Of a stretch of 64,000 nucleotides of DNA, positions 1 to 8,840 are shown piece after piece. Position 1 is the stretch's first letter, and the number at the start of each line of letters is the position of its first letter. A model generated the notes under the pieces. The model was given only the letters and a program-made list of their open reading frames with translations. It was not told the origin of the DNA and did no database searches. This DNA is from Croceitalea sp947503285. GTDB taxonomy: Bacteria > Bacteroidota > Bacteroidia > Flavobacteriales > Flavobacteriaceae. The stretch covers positions 62,001 to 126,000 of the forward strand of contig NZ_BTGQ01000005.1 in NCBI RefSeq assembly GCF_036985505.1, written 5' to 3'. The position numbers and the translations under genes were made by a program.

Positions 1-1641
1 CCCTGTAATTATCAAAGAGAAATCTTGGTTTTCATTGAACAAGCTTCCCTTATGTGAGATAGTAACCGTATATGTTCCGACCGCATCGTCGATATCCACA
101 CGTTCAAAAGGATCTACACTATTATCTCCTTTTTTCGCAGGGGCATTGGCTTGTGAAGCATCCAACTTCCATGGAAAATGGGTTTCATCATCTTTAGTAA
201 TTCGAATGTCAAGATCATTGACCAAAGCCGGGGTAGTTGCATTTAATTCCCCACGGTTAGTGTAACTCCCTTCTACGTCAGTCCATGATATAGAGACTTG
301 TAAAGGTGCTTTTCCGCTTGCGGTGACCTTCATTTCATAGACCTCCCCTTCTTTAAGTGTGTTTTCAACTATTTTGGAGCTAAAATCCCTGTGTTTCAAT
401 GCCTCACCTGCTCTTTGGGTATTGATGACCCCCCAACCCATCTTATAGTCGGGTCCTGCTTCTTGAACATCATCAGCAGTGTGCAATACCAAACCTTTCA
501 AGGTAGCCGCCTTCATAAAAGATCCGTACAATTCTTCATGGTATTGTTGTAATAATAAAAGTGAACCTGTTACCCCTGGGGCCGCCATTGAGGTACCCAT
601 GGCACTTTTATAGCTTTTCTCATTTGCCGATCCAGTCGAAAATATAAGTGACCCGTCACCTGCTAAATCTGGTTTTATTCGCCCATCGTCTATAGGGCCA
701 AAACTACTGTACGAAGAGGCCTCAGCGTTTTTTAGTTCCCCTTTTGAGTTTATCTTGGTATCGGCCCCTGCAATGACCAAACCGTTTTTGGAGGTGGCAA
801 AACCTAAAAGCAAGTCATACCCATCTGCCGTCTTACCAAAATTAGGAAGCCCATTATCTCGCGATCTTTGCGCATTACCAGCGGCACTAACCATTAAATA
901 ATAGGGGGCATTGTACATTATTTTGTCCCAATCTTGGGAAACCTTGATATAACTACCAAAATACCAATCAGGTACACGGTCTGTCTTAATACCATACGAA
1001 TGGTTTGATACCAAAAGGCCTTCGGCAGCTGCTTCTGCCACTTCGATTCTGTCCCTCGCCCAGTTATGGGTCAGTGCCCGTGCCTCAAAAGCGACTCCTT
1101 TTGCTTTTGCATTTATTCCTGAAGAGACTATAGCCCCGGTAACCATAGTGGTGTGTGAATCAATATCTTCACTGGCATCGCCACTTACTACCCGATTCCC
1201 GAATTCTTGATGGGTCGGTAAAGCGGTGCCTGCATCCCAAATACCGACCTGCATTCCGAAACCAGTTACCTGGGTGTTCAATACACCGCCACTGTAAAAT
1301 GCTTTCGAACGGGAAACATTGGTATTTGCCGTTGTATAGGTAGTATAAAAAATCGGGGTGCCGTCAGTACCGATAGTGTTCAAGGCAACTAAGGTACCAT
1401 CCAATTGCTTTTCGGAAAGCTTAAAAGGTGCTGCCTTCGTCATTGCCAAAATTTTTGATTGCGTGACGCTTTCCTCTTTTTTGAAATTGGCAATCACACC
1501 TTCAAGTGCTTTAGTGCGATTTGAATTTTGTATGGCAAATGCTTGATTTTTAGTTTGTGCCAACATCGAAATAGTGATAAAGAAGGTGATGACGGTAGAT
1601 GGAAAAAATCCTGTTCCCCAAGTAGGTTTTTTGAAGTCCAT
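1..1641 (-). CDS. Subtilisin-like S8 family serine protease, C-terminal part outside the window
   Basis: Secreted endopeptidase of the subtilase (S8) family. The reading frame opens with ATG at 1641 and runs off the left edge after 547 codons, so the C-terminus is missing. A hydrophobic segment at about residues 12-30 ending in LAQ looks like a signal peptide. The catalytic triad is visible: Asp136 in VGIWDAG, His163 in SHTTMVTG and Ser351 in GTSMAAPG. The oxyanion Asn lies in SAAGNA near residue 256. After about residue 400 comes a beta-rich region resembling the P/jelly-roll domains of large bacterial subtilases. The missing C-terminus could carry a type IX secretion sorting domain, but that is a guess. 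It has its own transcription unit; the next gene on the strand starts more than 1 kb upstream. Confidence 0.9.
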   Translation of the reverse strand, partial: MDFKKPTWGTGFFPSTVITFFITISMLAQTKNQAFAIQNSNRTKALEGVIANFKKEESVTQSKILAMTKAAPFKLSEKQLDGTLVALNTIGTDGTPIFYTTYTTANTNVSRSKAFYSGGVLNTQVTGFGMQVGIWDAGTALPTHQEFGNRVVSGDASEDIDSHTTMVTGAIVSSGINAKAKGVAFEARALTHNWARDRIEVAEAAAEGLLVSNHSYGIKTDRVPDWYFGSYIKVSQDWDKIMYNAPYYLMVSAAGNAQRSRDNGLPNFGKTADGYDLLLGFATSKNGLVIAGADTKINSKGELKNAEASSYSSFGPIDDGRIKPDLAGDGSLIFSTGSANEKSYKSAMGTSMAAPGVTGSLLLLQQYHEELYGSFMKAATLKGLVLHTADDVQEAGPDYKMGWGVINTQRAGEALKHRDFSSKIVENTLKEGEVYEMKVTASGKAPLQVSISWTDVEGSYTNRGELNATTPALVNDLDIRITKDDETHFPWKLDASQANAPAKKGDNSVDPFERVDIDDAVGTYTVTISHKGSLFNENQDFSLIITG

Positions 1642-1793
1642 AATAATTTATAAGTAAGATTTGGACTACAAATATATTTTTAAACGCAAATTACTTCGGT
1701 AAAAATCACCTTTAATTCGACGAATTACATGATTTGTTCTGTTGAACTGTGGTGAAAGTGTATTTTTATGTTGTGTAAGATTTTACTTTCTTT

Positions 1794-2768
1794 TTAAGAA
1801 TTGAAATTAAGAACGATATAAACGGGAAAATGGTCGCTGTACCCCCCGAGATATTTTTTTCCCGCATAGGTCCTATATGGATTTCCTTTATACTTACCCT
1901 TCCACTCTTTTAAGAACCTCGGTGCAAAAACCTTTGCTTTCTTAAAACTATGCGTGCCTACCTCGTAGTTCAAGAAACTATGTGATACAATGACTTGGTC
2001 GAACAAGCTCCATTCGCCCTTATAGTTTGCACTTCCGCTATTCGGGGTAAGCAGTGCCTGCATAGGGTTTATAAATAAACCAGAGTCCATCAATGTTTGA
2101 ATGCTCTCAGAATTAGGGTCATCGTTAAAATCGCCCATGATAACGATATTGGCATCTTTACCGTCTTGTGGTAAAAGGTTTATTTTTCGCAAAATCGTAT
2201 TTGCCGCCGCTACACGTTTATAGGCAGTTAACTCGGCACCGTCCCTTCTAGATGGCCAATGATTCACAAAAACATGAAAGACCTCGTTATTCAATTCTCC
2301 TTTTACATAAAGAATATCACGTGTCAAATCACGATCGCCATTGGTGTTTTCAATCAATAGTGGAATGGTTTCAGCATCAAGAACATGAAAATAGTCTTTA
2401 TTATAAATCAGGGCCGTATCAATACCACGTTCGTCAGGGGAATCAAAATGTACGTACCCATAATCAATAGCCTTGAGTTTTTCAGACTGTAGTAATCTTT
2501 GGATCACTCGAGCATTTTCTACTTCTGCTATACCTATGAGCACCGGAGGCAACTGGGAATCGTCTAAACCAATTTTACTTATGGCCTTGGCCAACTTGCG
2601 TGTTTTCCAAATAAACCTTTTTTCGTCCCATTTTTTAAATCCTTTTGGTGTGAAATCGTCATCTAAAACATAGGCATCATTTGTCGTATCAAAGTAATTT
2701 TCAAGATTGTAAAAAGCTATTGTATATTCTTTTGAACGTCTTGATTTTCCAGAATTTTCTTTATCCAT
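1794..2768 (-). CDS. Endonuclease/exonuclease/phosphatase (EEP) family protein
   Basis: 324-residue member of the EEP superfamily (DNase I / AP-endonuclease / inositol phosphatase fold), metal-dependent phosphodiester or phosphate-ester hydrolases. Landmarks in order: FYNLENYFD near residue 20, the metal-binding glutamates in GIAEVEN near 79-85, VNHWPSR with the conserved His, GDFNDDP with catalytic Asp/Asn, and SDHFPV close to the C-terminus. All the usual active-site elements are present, so it should be active. There is no signal peptide, which suggests a cytoplasmic enzyme. The substrate cannot be told from sequence; many flavobacterial relatives are annotated only as endonuclease. It lies 29 nt downstream of the TMEM175-like gene on the same strand and may be co-transcribed with it. 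Confidence 0.88.
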   Translation of the reverse strand: MDKENSGKSRRSKEYTIAFYNLENYFDTTNDAYVLDDDFTPKGFKKWDEKRFIWKTRKLAKAISKIGLDDSQLPPVLIGIAEVENARVIQRLLQSEKLKAIDYGYVHFDSPDERGIDTALIYNKDYFHVLDAETIPLLIENTNGDRDLTRDILYVKGELNNEVFHVFVNHWPSRRDGAELTAYKRVAAANTILRKINLLPQDGKDANIVIMGDFNDDPNSESIQTLMDSGLFINPMQALLTPNSGSANYKGEWSLFDQVIVSHSFLNYEVGTHSFKKAKVFAPRFLKEWKGKYKGNPYRTYAGKKYLGGYSDHFPVYIVLNFNS

Positions 2769-2797
2769 TATACCATTTATAATTCAAACCAATTAGC

Positions 2798-3568
2798 TCA
2801 ATCAAAGTTCAAGCCCTTCATTCTTTTTCTTCTAAATCCATTGTAAAGGGGTACGACGATAGCTGTCAACAAATAGGTCATTCCCGAATATCCTGCGGCT
2901 TTGCCACCAAAAATGACGACGATCAAAATAGCGATTACCGCGATTGACATTAAAATGAAATATTCGTTAATAAAGGTTCTGGTAATATATTTTTCCCGCG
3001 CGTTCAGGTTCAATTCTTCCGCTTTTTTCATCGCATTGACATGCATGAAAATGATAATCAAGTAGATAAAGAATAGCCCTAAACCAAAACGAATCATCAA
3101 ATCTTGCCACTGATCGACATTTAGTTCCGCTACCTTAAGATTGGTATAGGCCGTTCGAAGGGCCTCAGAGGTATCACCCATACTTCGTTTGATACTTGCA
3201 TAAATCGCGGTACCGATGAATGAAAAAAGATATTTTAACGGATAGATGTAGAATAACAGTACGAATAAAAATAAGGCATTAAGTATCTTGGTCGTTTTAT
3301 CGTTTAAGCCATAATAAAGAAAAAAGTTGCTATGGTTGTTCCATAATCCCAGCAAGAGCATCGTGCAAAATATAAATCCGATAAAACTATACATCGAGGC
3401 CTGAAGTTCAATATACGTAGTGGGTACCTGTGATGAAATTACCAAGAGGGTAATCGAAAAACCAAAAACGGCATCCGTCAAATTTTCAAGTCGGGTTGTC
3501 TGAATACCCCTATACCTAAAACCATCTTTTGATGTTGTCTTAGTCAGACCCAATAGTTTTTTTTTCAT
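2798..3568 (-). CDS. TMEM175-like (DUF1211) integral membrane protein, probable cation channel family
   Basis: 256-residue membrane protein with about six predicted hydrophobic helices. Near residues 26-38 it carries a conserved Arg followed by LTDAVFGFS, which matches the TMEM175/DUF1211 signature of R, then FSD, then VFAI. The second helix and the WNNHSNFF segment agree with the family's WxxH region. Bacterial TMEM175 homologues form tetrameric K+-selective leak channels, so a cation channel is the best family-based guess. Here the FSD triplet reads LTD, so the pore-lining aromatic is replaced and selectivity may differ. The ATG start sits about 90 nt from the divergent hflX start. Confidence 0.72.
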   Translation of the reverse strand: MKKKLLGLTKTTSKDGFRYRGIQTTRLENLTDAVFGFSITLLVISSQVPTTYIELQASMYSFIGFIFCTMLLLGLWNNHSNFFLYYGLNDKTTKILNALFLFVLLFYIYPLKYLFSFIGTAIYASIKRSMGDTSEALRTAYTNLKVAELNVDQWQDLMIRFGLGLFFIYLIIIFMHVNAMKKAEELNLNAREKYITRTFINEYFILMSIAVIAILIVVIFGGKAAGYSGMTYLLTAIVVPLYNGFRRKRMKGLNFD

Positions 3569-3655
3569 TGAAATCCCTTTAATTACAAAAACATAAGTGT
3601 AAAATACAAAAAACGACTTGCAAACATTATGTAGCTTTGTACTTTATGGTATGCC

Positions 3656-4867
3656 ATGTTAGAAAAGAAAACTTTTGATTACGAAAAATCGATACTGATA
3701 GGTGTCATCAATTCAAAACAAAATGAAACTACCGTCAATGAATATCTAGATGAATTGGAATTTCTCACATACACTGCCGGTGGTGAAGTATTGAAACGCT
3801 TTGTGCAACGCATGGAAATTCCAAATCCGAAGACACTGATCGGAAGCGGAAAAATGGAGGAAGTCGCCATCTATGTCAAGGACCATGAAATCGGTGCGGC
3901 TATTTTTGATGATGAGCTTACCCCTGCGCAACAACGTAATATCGAAAAGATCTTACGTTGCAAGATTATTGACCGCACGAGTTTGATCCTAGATATTTTT
4001 GCCCAACGTGCCCAAACCAGTTATGCCCGAACCCAAGTCGAACTGGCACAGTATCAGTATTTACTTCCGAGATTGACAGGACTTTGGACGCACTTGGAAC
4101 GACAAAAAGGGGGTATCGGAATGCGTGGCCCCGGTGAAACGGAAATTGAGACGGATAGGCGTATCGTTCGTGATCGGATTGCATTACTCAAAAAGAAACT
4201 GAGCAAGATAGATCGCCAAATGGAAACCCAACGGGGAAACCGTGGTGCTCTGGTTAGGGTAGCTTTGGTCGGCTATACCAATGTAGGCAAATCTACCCTT
4301 ATGAACGTTATAAGCAAGAGTGAGGTTTTCGCTGAGAATAAGTTATTCGCCACTTTGGATACTACAGTACGAAAGGTCGTTCTGGGCAATTTACCGTTTC
4401 TACTCAGCGATACCGTAGGTTTTATCAGAAAGCTACCCACACAATTGGTCGAAAGTTTCAAAAGTACGTTGGATGAAGTACGCGAGGCCGATTTATTGTT
4501 ACACGTAGTTGATATTTCGCACCCTAACTTTGAAGAACATATAGACTCGGTTCATAAGATATTGGATGAAATCAAGAGTGCCGATAAAAAAACCATCATG
4601 GTATTCAATAAAATCGACCAATACGAACCAGAAGTTATTGATGAGGACGATCTCGTTACCGAAAAAACGAAAATCCATTTCACTTTGGAAGATTGGAAAC
4701 GAACTTGGTACAGCAAAGTTGGTGATCGAGCGCTATTTATATCGGCGCTGAACAAAGAGAACTTAGATGATTTTAGAAAGCGGGTCTATGATGAGGTACG
4801 CGATATTCATGTTACCCGTTTCCCTTATAATAATTTTCTCTATCCAGAACATTTAGATGAGTACTAA
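3656..4867 (+). CDS. hflX: GTPase HflX
   Basis: 403-residue ribosome-associated GTPase of the Obg-HflX family, which splits stalled or heat-damaged 70S ribosomes. The N-terminal glycine-rich subdomain (GSGKMEEV near 63-70, then a coiled coil with MRGPGETEIE near 156-165) is followed by the G domain. Walker A is GYTNVGKST near 206-214, G3 is DTVGF near 252-256 and G4 is NKID near 314. Length and domain order are normal. The start codon ATG is preceded by TAGCTTTG (3632-3639), a match to the Bacteroidota -7 consensus, so the 5' leader would be short. It is transcribed alone and ends at the two-way terminator at 5041-5074. Confidence 0.96.
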   Translation: MLEKKTFDYEKSILIGVINSKQNETTVNEYLDELEFLTYTAGGEVLKRFVQRMEIPNPKTLIGSGKMEEVAIYVKDHEIGAAIFDDELTPAQQRNIEKILRCKIIDRTSLILDIFAQRAQTSYARTQVELAQYQYLLPRLTGLWTHLERQKGGIGMRGPGETEIETDRRIVRDRIALLKKKLSKIDRQMETQRGNRGALVRVALVGYTNVGKSTLMNVISKSEVFAENKLFATLDTTVRKVVLGNLPFLLSDTVGFIRKLPTQLVESFKSTLDEVREADLLLHVVDISHPNFEEHIDSVHKILDEIKSADKKTIMVFNKIDQYEPEVIDEDDLVTEKTKIHFTLEDWKRTWYSKVGDRALFISALNKENLDDFRKRVYDEVRDIHVTRFPYNNFLYPEHLDEY

Positions 4868-5040
4868 GCCGTTTTTCTGTCAGAAAAAATCAATTTTTTC
4901 ACTTTCCACAAAAAAAACGGGATTCACATCAAAAACTAAGTAATGTCAATTGGTAGGTTTACTTTCGTTCTGTAATCAATAGCTAGCCCCAAGGTTGTTC
5001 TTTACGATACAAAACCCCATTGAACTTTATAACCTAACTC

Positions 5041-5074
5041 AAAAAGCCCCAAGCATTATTGCTCGGGGCTTTTT
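5041..5074. terminator. Bidirectional terminator between hflX and the DUF3078 gene
   Basis: Perfect 10-nt arms AAAAAGCCCC (5041-5050) and GGGGCTTTTT (5065-5074) enclose an inner AGCA/TGCT stem with a TTAT loop. Each strand has a run of T after the stem, so the hairpin can serve both convergent genes. Confidence 0.88.
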
Positions 5075-5098
5075 CATTCGTATTTTTCTACGTGTTTT

Positions 5099-6025
5099 TT
5101 AGAATGCGTAGCTCAAGCCTATCGTCCAAAAACTCTGCAATTCATTATCTAAATCGTCAAAACTGGTGGCAGTAGGTGGATCTTGTGCCAAGGCAAAGTT
5201 CAATGCTTCTTGCCTGTTGTTTCTTAGTCCAAAATCAAAGCCCACCCCAATGGCCTTCCATAAAGTATAGCTGAACGAATTGGTCCATGTCCAGTTACTC
5301 AGGTCATTATCTTCATAACTTTGAAACACCGAAAGGTTGGTCTTAAAGTTGATAGCACCTATTCTTCTCGTGTAATCAGCTACGATCTTGGCACCCGCAG
5401 AGGATTCAAAAACGGAATCATTATCGGCAAACACAAAGTTATAGTTCAACGGGTGGATAACTACTACCAAATCCGTCACCGGCATCCAGGTGAAACCTAC
5501 ACCGATATCTAGGTATCCGGGATCGTTGAAGTTGTCAAGTATCGTGGTCCTGTATTCCAGTAGGCCCGAGACGGCAAGTTTTTCACTTAGGTTTCTACCA
5601 TATAATGAAGAAAGATTGAACACATCGGTAGTTCCGGTAAAGCCTTCTTCGTCGGTATCAATGTCTTTATTGTCTACTTTTACCCAAGCTAAATTTACGG
5701 TAAGCGCGTTTCTCCAAAAAAACTTTTTTTGTTTTAAATTGGCGTAGGCATTAAAATTGAACCCTATATTACCCGATGAGTTATTGGGCACCCCTTGGGC
5801 GAACCAATTGTTAAAGTCAGAGAGACTACCCCCTATGGTACCAAAAGCACCGATTTTCCATCCCGGTAAGGCATCTAGTTGTGCCTGAAGCGCATTGGCC
5901 CTACCTTGTATGGCTGCTATAGAGTCTTTTTTACTTGCCAAAGTGGCCTTTAATTCTTCTTCGGTCTGTGCGGTCAAGTTCATGGCGATGACCAAAAAAG
6001 CAAATACTAAGATTACCTTTTTCAT
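5099..6025 (-). CDS. DUF3078 domain protein, probable outer-membrane beta-barrel
   Basis: 308-residue exported protein of the DUF3078 family found in Bacteroidota. A signal peptide (residues 1-19, ending NLTAQ) is followed by a short coiled coil (about 21-52, rich in E, K and A), then the family core starting near WKIGAFGTIGGS. The rest alternates hydrophobic and polar residues and ends in an aromatic (SYAF), as expected for an outer-membrane barrel. No function is established for the family. It is the last gene of the minus-strand SUF region; whether it is co-transcribed with DUF2480, 68 nt upstream, is unclear. A TACTTTTG -7-like box in the gap suggests its own promoter. Confidence 0.82.
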   Translation of the reverse strand: MKKVILVFAFLVIAMNLTAQTEEELKATLASKKDSIAAIQGRANALQAQLDALPGWKIGAFGTIGGSLSDFNNWFAQGVPNNSSGNIGFNFNAYANLKQKKFFWRNALTVNLAWVKVDNKDIDTDEEGFTGTTDVFNLSSLYGRNLSEKLAVSGLLEYRTTILDNFNDPGYLDIGVGFTWMPVTDLVVVIHPLNYNFVFADNDSVFESSAGAKIVADYTRRIGAINFKTNLSVFQSYEDNDLSNWTWTNSFSYTLWKAIGVGFDFGLRNNRQEALNFALAQDPPTATSFDDLDNELQSFWTIGLSYAF

Positions 6026-6093
6026 ATGTCTATAATGTTTAGTGTGTTAGAAACGCAAAAGTAAGAATTGTCACATTGCTGCGAAAGAAATGC

Positions 6094-6597
6094 CTATTTT
6101 CTCTTGAACAAGGGTACCGAAGAACAGGCTTCACCATACCTAACGCTTTTTGCCACGGTTTGTATTTTGGCCATCGCCATGAGGTACGCGTTTTGTGGTA
6201 CCGGTTTGTTTGAGCATCCCTTTATGATTACGGGTTTATCTTGTAACTCAGAAACATCCAATTCGTCTATAATGGATTGATAAATGGATGATTCCAATTG
6301 TTCTAAAGTTCCAACAATGACCTTTTTCGCGAACGGACTCAATCTGGAAGTGACCAACATAAAGGCCCACCCTGGTATTATGGCATCTGAAGAACACGTT
6401 AGTGCGACATAACCATCTTGATATTGAGACCAATCATGGGCATCTACTTTTTCACGAAACTCCTTTTCACGCAAAATGATTTCCTCATATAACCAATCTT
6501 TGATATCAAGAACGACTCTTTTCCCGTCAGGATACAAATCTTCTAGATCAAAAGTGACCAGTTTACTTTGTGCTACCCTATTTACGATTTCAGACAT
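6094..6597 (-). CDS. DUF2480 family protein
   Basis: 167-residue cytoplasmic protein matching the DUF2480 family of Bacteroidota: N-terminal VNRVAQSKLVTFDLED, a central KVDAHDWSQY and C-terminal KGCSNKPVP. Family members often sit next to SUF genes, as here, but no biochemical role is known. The central part resembles an OB-like or beta-rich fold by eye only. Two cysteines (in KGCSNK and EACSSV) could bind metal or sulfur; this is inference. It follows the DUF59 gene by 87 nt, a gap holding a small REP-like hairpin. Confidence 0.8.
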   Translation of the reverse strand: MSEIVNRVAQSKLVTFDLEDLYPDGKRVVLDIKDWLYEEIILREKEFREKVDAHDWSQYQDGYVALTCSSDAIIPGWAFMLVTSRLSPFAKKVIVGTLEQLESSIYQSIIDELDVSELQDKPVIIKGCSNKPVPQNAYLMAMAKIQTVAKSVRYGEACSSVPLFKRK

Positions 6598-6618
6598 AAG
6601 ATATCAGATTTTAAAACC

Positions 6619-6648
6619 CTTCGACTACCTGCTTACTGGCAGGTGGGC
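6619..6648. repeat. Short REP-like hairpin (TCGACTACCTG type)
   Basis: ACCTGC (6627-6632) pairs with GCAGGT (6639-6644) across a TTACTG loop, preceded by TTCGACT. A related copy with the same TCGACTRCCTG core lies at 33219-33243. Such degenerate palindromes are common between flavobacterial genes. Confidence 0.5.
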
Positions 6649-6684
6649 GATTAGATAATCCTATTGAAACTTCGCTTAATTGGA

Positions 6685-7020
6685 TTATAACATCCCTAAC
6701 TCCAACTTCGCTTCTTCGCTCATCAATTCTTGCGTCCATGGTGGGTCAAACGTAATTTCAACCTCTGCATCCTTTACCGCATCCAATGATTTTACTTTTT
6801 CCTCCACTTCAACAGGTAAGGTCTCGGCAACGGGACAATTAGGTGAAGTCAAGGTCATCAAAATCTTAACATCATTATCTTCATTGACAAAAACGTCGTA
6901 AATCAAGCCCAATTCATAAATATCAACCGGAATCTCAGGGTCGTATATGGTTTTCAGTACCCGAACTATTTTATCACCGAGTTCTGCCGTATCAATAGTA
7001 ACTTCTTCGCTCATTTTCAA
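6685..7020 (-). CDS. DUF59/MIP18-family iron-sulfur assembly protein (SufT-like)
   Basis: 111-residue single-domain protein of the MIP18 (DUF59) family, which helps deliver iron-sulfur clusters to target proteins. The family core is present: YDPEIPVDIYELGLIYDV near 27-44, LTSPNCPVAE with the conserved Cys near 58-67, and ITFDPPWTQELMSEEAK at the end. Its ATG overlaps the sufE stop by 4 nt (7017-7020), so the two are translationally coupled. In other Bacteroidota and Firmicutes the same fold is called SufT or YitW. Context and motifs make a maturation role for Fe-S proteins very likely. Confidence 0.9.
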   Translation of the reverse strand: MKMSEEVTIDTAELGDKIVRVLKTIYDPEIPVDIYELGLIYDVFVNEDNDVKILMTLTSPNCPVAETLPVEVEEKVKSLDAVKDAEVEITFDPPWTQELMSEEAKLELGML

Positions 7021-7439
7021 TTCAATTGTGTTTGATAGGCAATAGCATACAATTTCAATTGTTTTACCATGCTTACCAAGCCGTTTGCCCTAGTGGGCGA
7101 TAAATGTTCTTTTAGGCCGATCTCATCAATAAAATCAGTATCGGCCTCAATAATGTCTTGCGGCCTCTGATTGCTGAAAGCCCGGATCAATATGGCAATG
7201 ATCCCTTTAGTAATGATGGCGTCGCTATCAGCTGTAAAAACCAGTTTGCCATTATTTAATTCAGCATGGACCCATACCCTGCTCTGACAGCCCTTAATAA
7301 TATTATCATCGGTCTTGTACTGTGTTTCAATCAAAGGTAACGACTTGCCCAATTCTATCATATATTCATAACGCTGCATCCAATCATCGAACATTGCAAA
7401 TTCATCAATGATTTCGTCTTGTATGGCTTCAATGGTCAT
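7017..7439 (-). CDS. sufE: Cysteine desulfuration protein SufE
   Basis: 140-residue SufE, the sulfur-accepting partner of the SufS cysteine desulfurase. The acceptor Cys is in IKGCQSRVW near residue 51, the family signature, and the end carries the LSPTRANGL segment that contacts SufS. Length is normal. A well-formed promoter (TTG at 7482-7484 and TATTTTTG at 7454-7461, minus strand) lies just upstream. This gene therefore probably starts a sub-operon with the DUF59 gene, independent of sufS, which ends 70 nt away. Confidence 0.95.
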   Translation of the reverse strand: MTIEAIQDEIIDEFAMFDDWMQRYEYMIELGKSLPLIETQYKTDDNIIKGCQSRVWVHAELNNGKLVFTADSDAIITKGIIAILIRAFSNQRPQDIIEADTDFIDEIGLKEHLSPTRANGLVSMVKQLKLYAIAYQTQLN

Positions 7440-7453
7440 GTTTCAATTTTATA

Positions 7454-7484
7454 CAAAAATACAATTAGGATGGTTGTTAATCAA
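7454..7484 (-). promoter_or_regulatory. Promoter for sufE
   Basis: On the minus strand TTG (7484-7482) is separated by 20 nt from TATTTTTG (7461-7454), fitting the Bacteroidota sigma-A consensus TTTG / TAnnTTTG. The leader to the sufE ATG would be roughly 10 nt. Confidence 0.6.
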
Positions 7485-7509
7485 AAGATTGGCAAAATGT
7501 TAAGGTGTG

Positions 7510-8724
7510 TTATAGTAGCATGTTCTTGGCACGCGCTACCCCAGCTACCAATACGTCAACCTCTTCTTTGGTATTGTAAAAACTGAAGCTTGCCCGAACC
7601 GTACCTGGAATTTGGTAAAAATCCATGATAGGCTGCGCACAATGATGCCCAGTTCGCACGGCGATACCCAATTTGTCTAAGATGGTGCCGATATCGTAAG
7701 GGTGTATGCCCTCGATATTAAAGGAAATTACGGCCGTTTTTTCTACCGCCGTCCCATAAATTTTAAGCCCCCCTATTTTGAGCAGTTCTTGTGTCGCATA
7801 TTCCAAAAGCCCATGTTCATAGGTAGCTATAGCATCAAAACCAATTTGATGCATATAATCCAATGCCGCGCCAAAAGCAATACCGCCACAAATATTGGGA
7901 GTGCCCGCCTCAAATTTATGGGGTAGTTCAGCATAGGTCGTTTTATCAAAGGTCACCTCGGCAATCATTTCACCACCACCTTGGTAAGGGGGAAGTTTTT
8001 TCAACCATGCTTCTTTTCCATATAACATGCCCACACCCGTAGGACCACAAACCTTGTGCGCGGAAATGGTATAGAAATCAACATCCAAAGCTTGTAAGTC
8101 CGCTTGAATATGCGGTGCTGCCTGTGCGCCATCAACCAAAACTGCCGCACCAACCTCATGGGCTTTTGCGATAATTTCTTTTATGGGATTTATGGTACCC
8201 AAAGCATTGGAAACATGATTGCAAAAAACCAGTTTTGTCCGTTCAGAGAGCAATTGGTCAAAAGCTTCCATGACCAACTCTCCATCTATATTCATGGGAA
8301 TCACTTTTAACATCGCACCTGTGCGTTCACATAGCATTTGCCAAGGCACAATATTGGAATGGTGTTCCATGGCCGAAACCAATAACTCATCTCCATTTTG
8401 AAGCAACGCACCAAAACCATTTGCGACCAAATTGATACTATGGGTTGTACCTGAGGTCAGGATTACTTCATGGGTTTTTGCGATATTAAAATGTTTTTGA
8501 ACCTTTAGTCGTGCCTGTTCATAGGCATCAGTGGCCTCTTGGGATAGGGTATGCACCCCACGGTGTATGTTGGCGTTCAACCGCTGATAGTAATCCACGA
8601 TAACATCAATCACATGTTTCGGGGTCTGCGACGTAGCCGCATTATCTAAATAAACCAAGGGTTTTCCATTGACCTCTCGGTCTAGAATTGGAAAATCGGC
8701 CCTTATTTTGGTAACATCCAACAT
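7510..8724 (-). CDS. sufS: Cysteine desulfurase SufS (class V aminotransferase fold)
   Basis: 404-residue PLP enzyme that takes sulfur from L-cysteine to give a protein persulfide for Fe-S cluster assembly, passing it to SufE. The PLP lysine is in TISAHKVCGPTG near residue 226. The PLP-contacting AMEHHSNIVPW is near 118-128 and the persulfide cysteine lies in VRTGHHCAQPIM near residue 364. These features mark the group II SufS type. ATG start; a TATCTTTG box (8743-8750, minus strand) just upstream suggests a separate promoter. The downstream gene on the strand is its partner sufE. Confidence 0.96.
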   Translation of the reverse strand: MLDVTKIRADFPILDREVNGKPLVYLDNAATSQTPKHVIDVIVDYYQRLNANIHRGVHTLSQEATDAYEQARLKVQKHFNIAKTHEVILTSGTTHSINLVANGFGALLQNGDELLVSAMEHHSNIVPWQMLCERTGAMLKVIPMNIDGELVMEAFDQLLSERTKLVFCNHVSNALGTINPIKEIIAKAHEVGAAVLVDGAQAAPHIQADLQALDVDFYTISAHKVCGPTGVGMLYGKEAWLKKLPPYQGGGEMIAEVTFDKTTYAELPHKFEAGTPNICGGIAFGAALDYMHQIGFDAIATYEHGLLEYATQELLKIGGLKIYGTAVEKTAVISFNIEGIHPYDIGTILDKLGIAVRTGHHCAQPIMDFYQIPGTVRASFSFYNTKEEVDVLVAGVARAKNMLL

Positions 8725-8840
8725 AGCAATTCGATTGATTTACAAAGATAGTTACTGCAGCATAAACAAGGTGTCCTTATACATATTCATTTAGCGGTAA
8801 CGTTAACGAACAAAGGGTGTGGGATTCTATAATATTCCTC

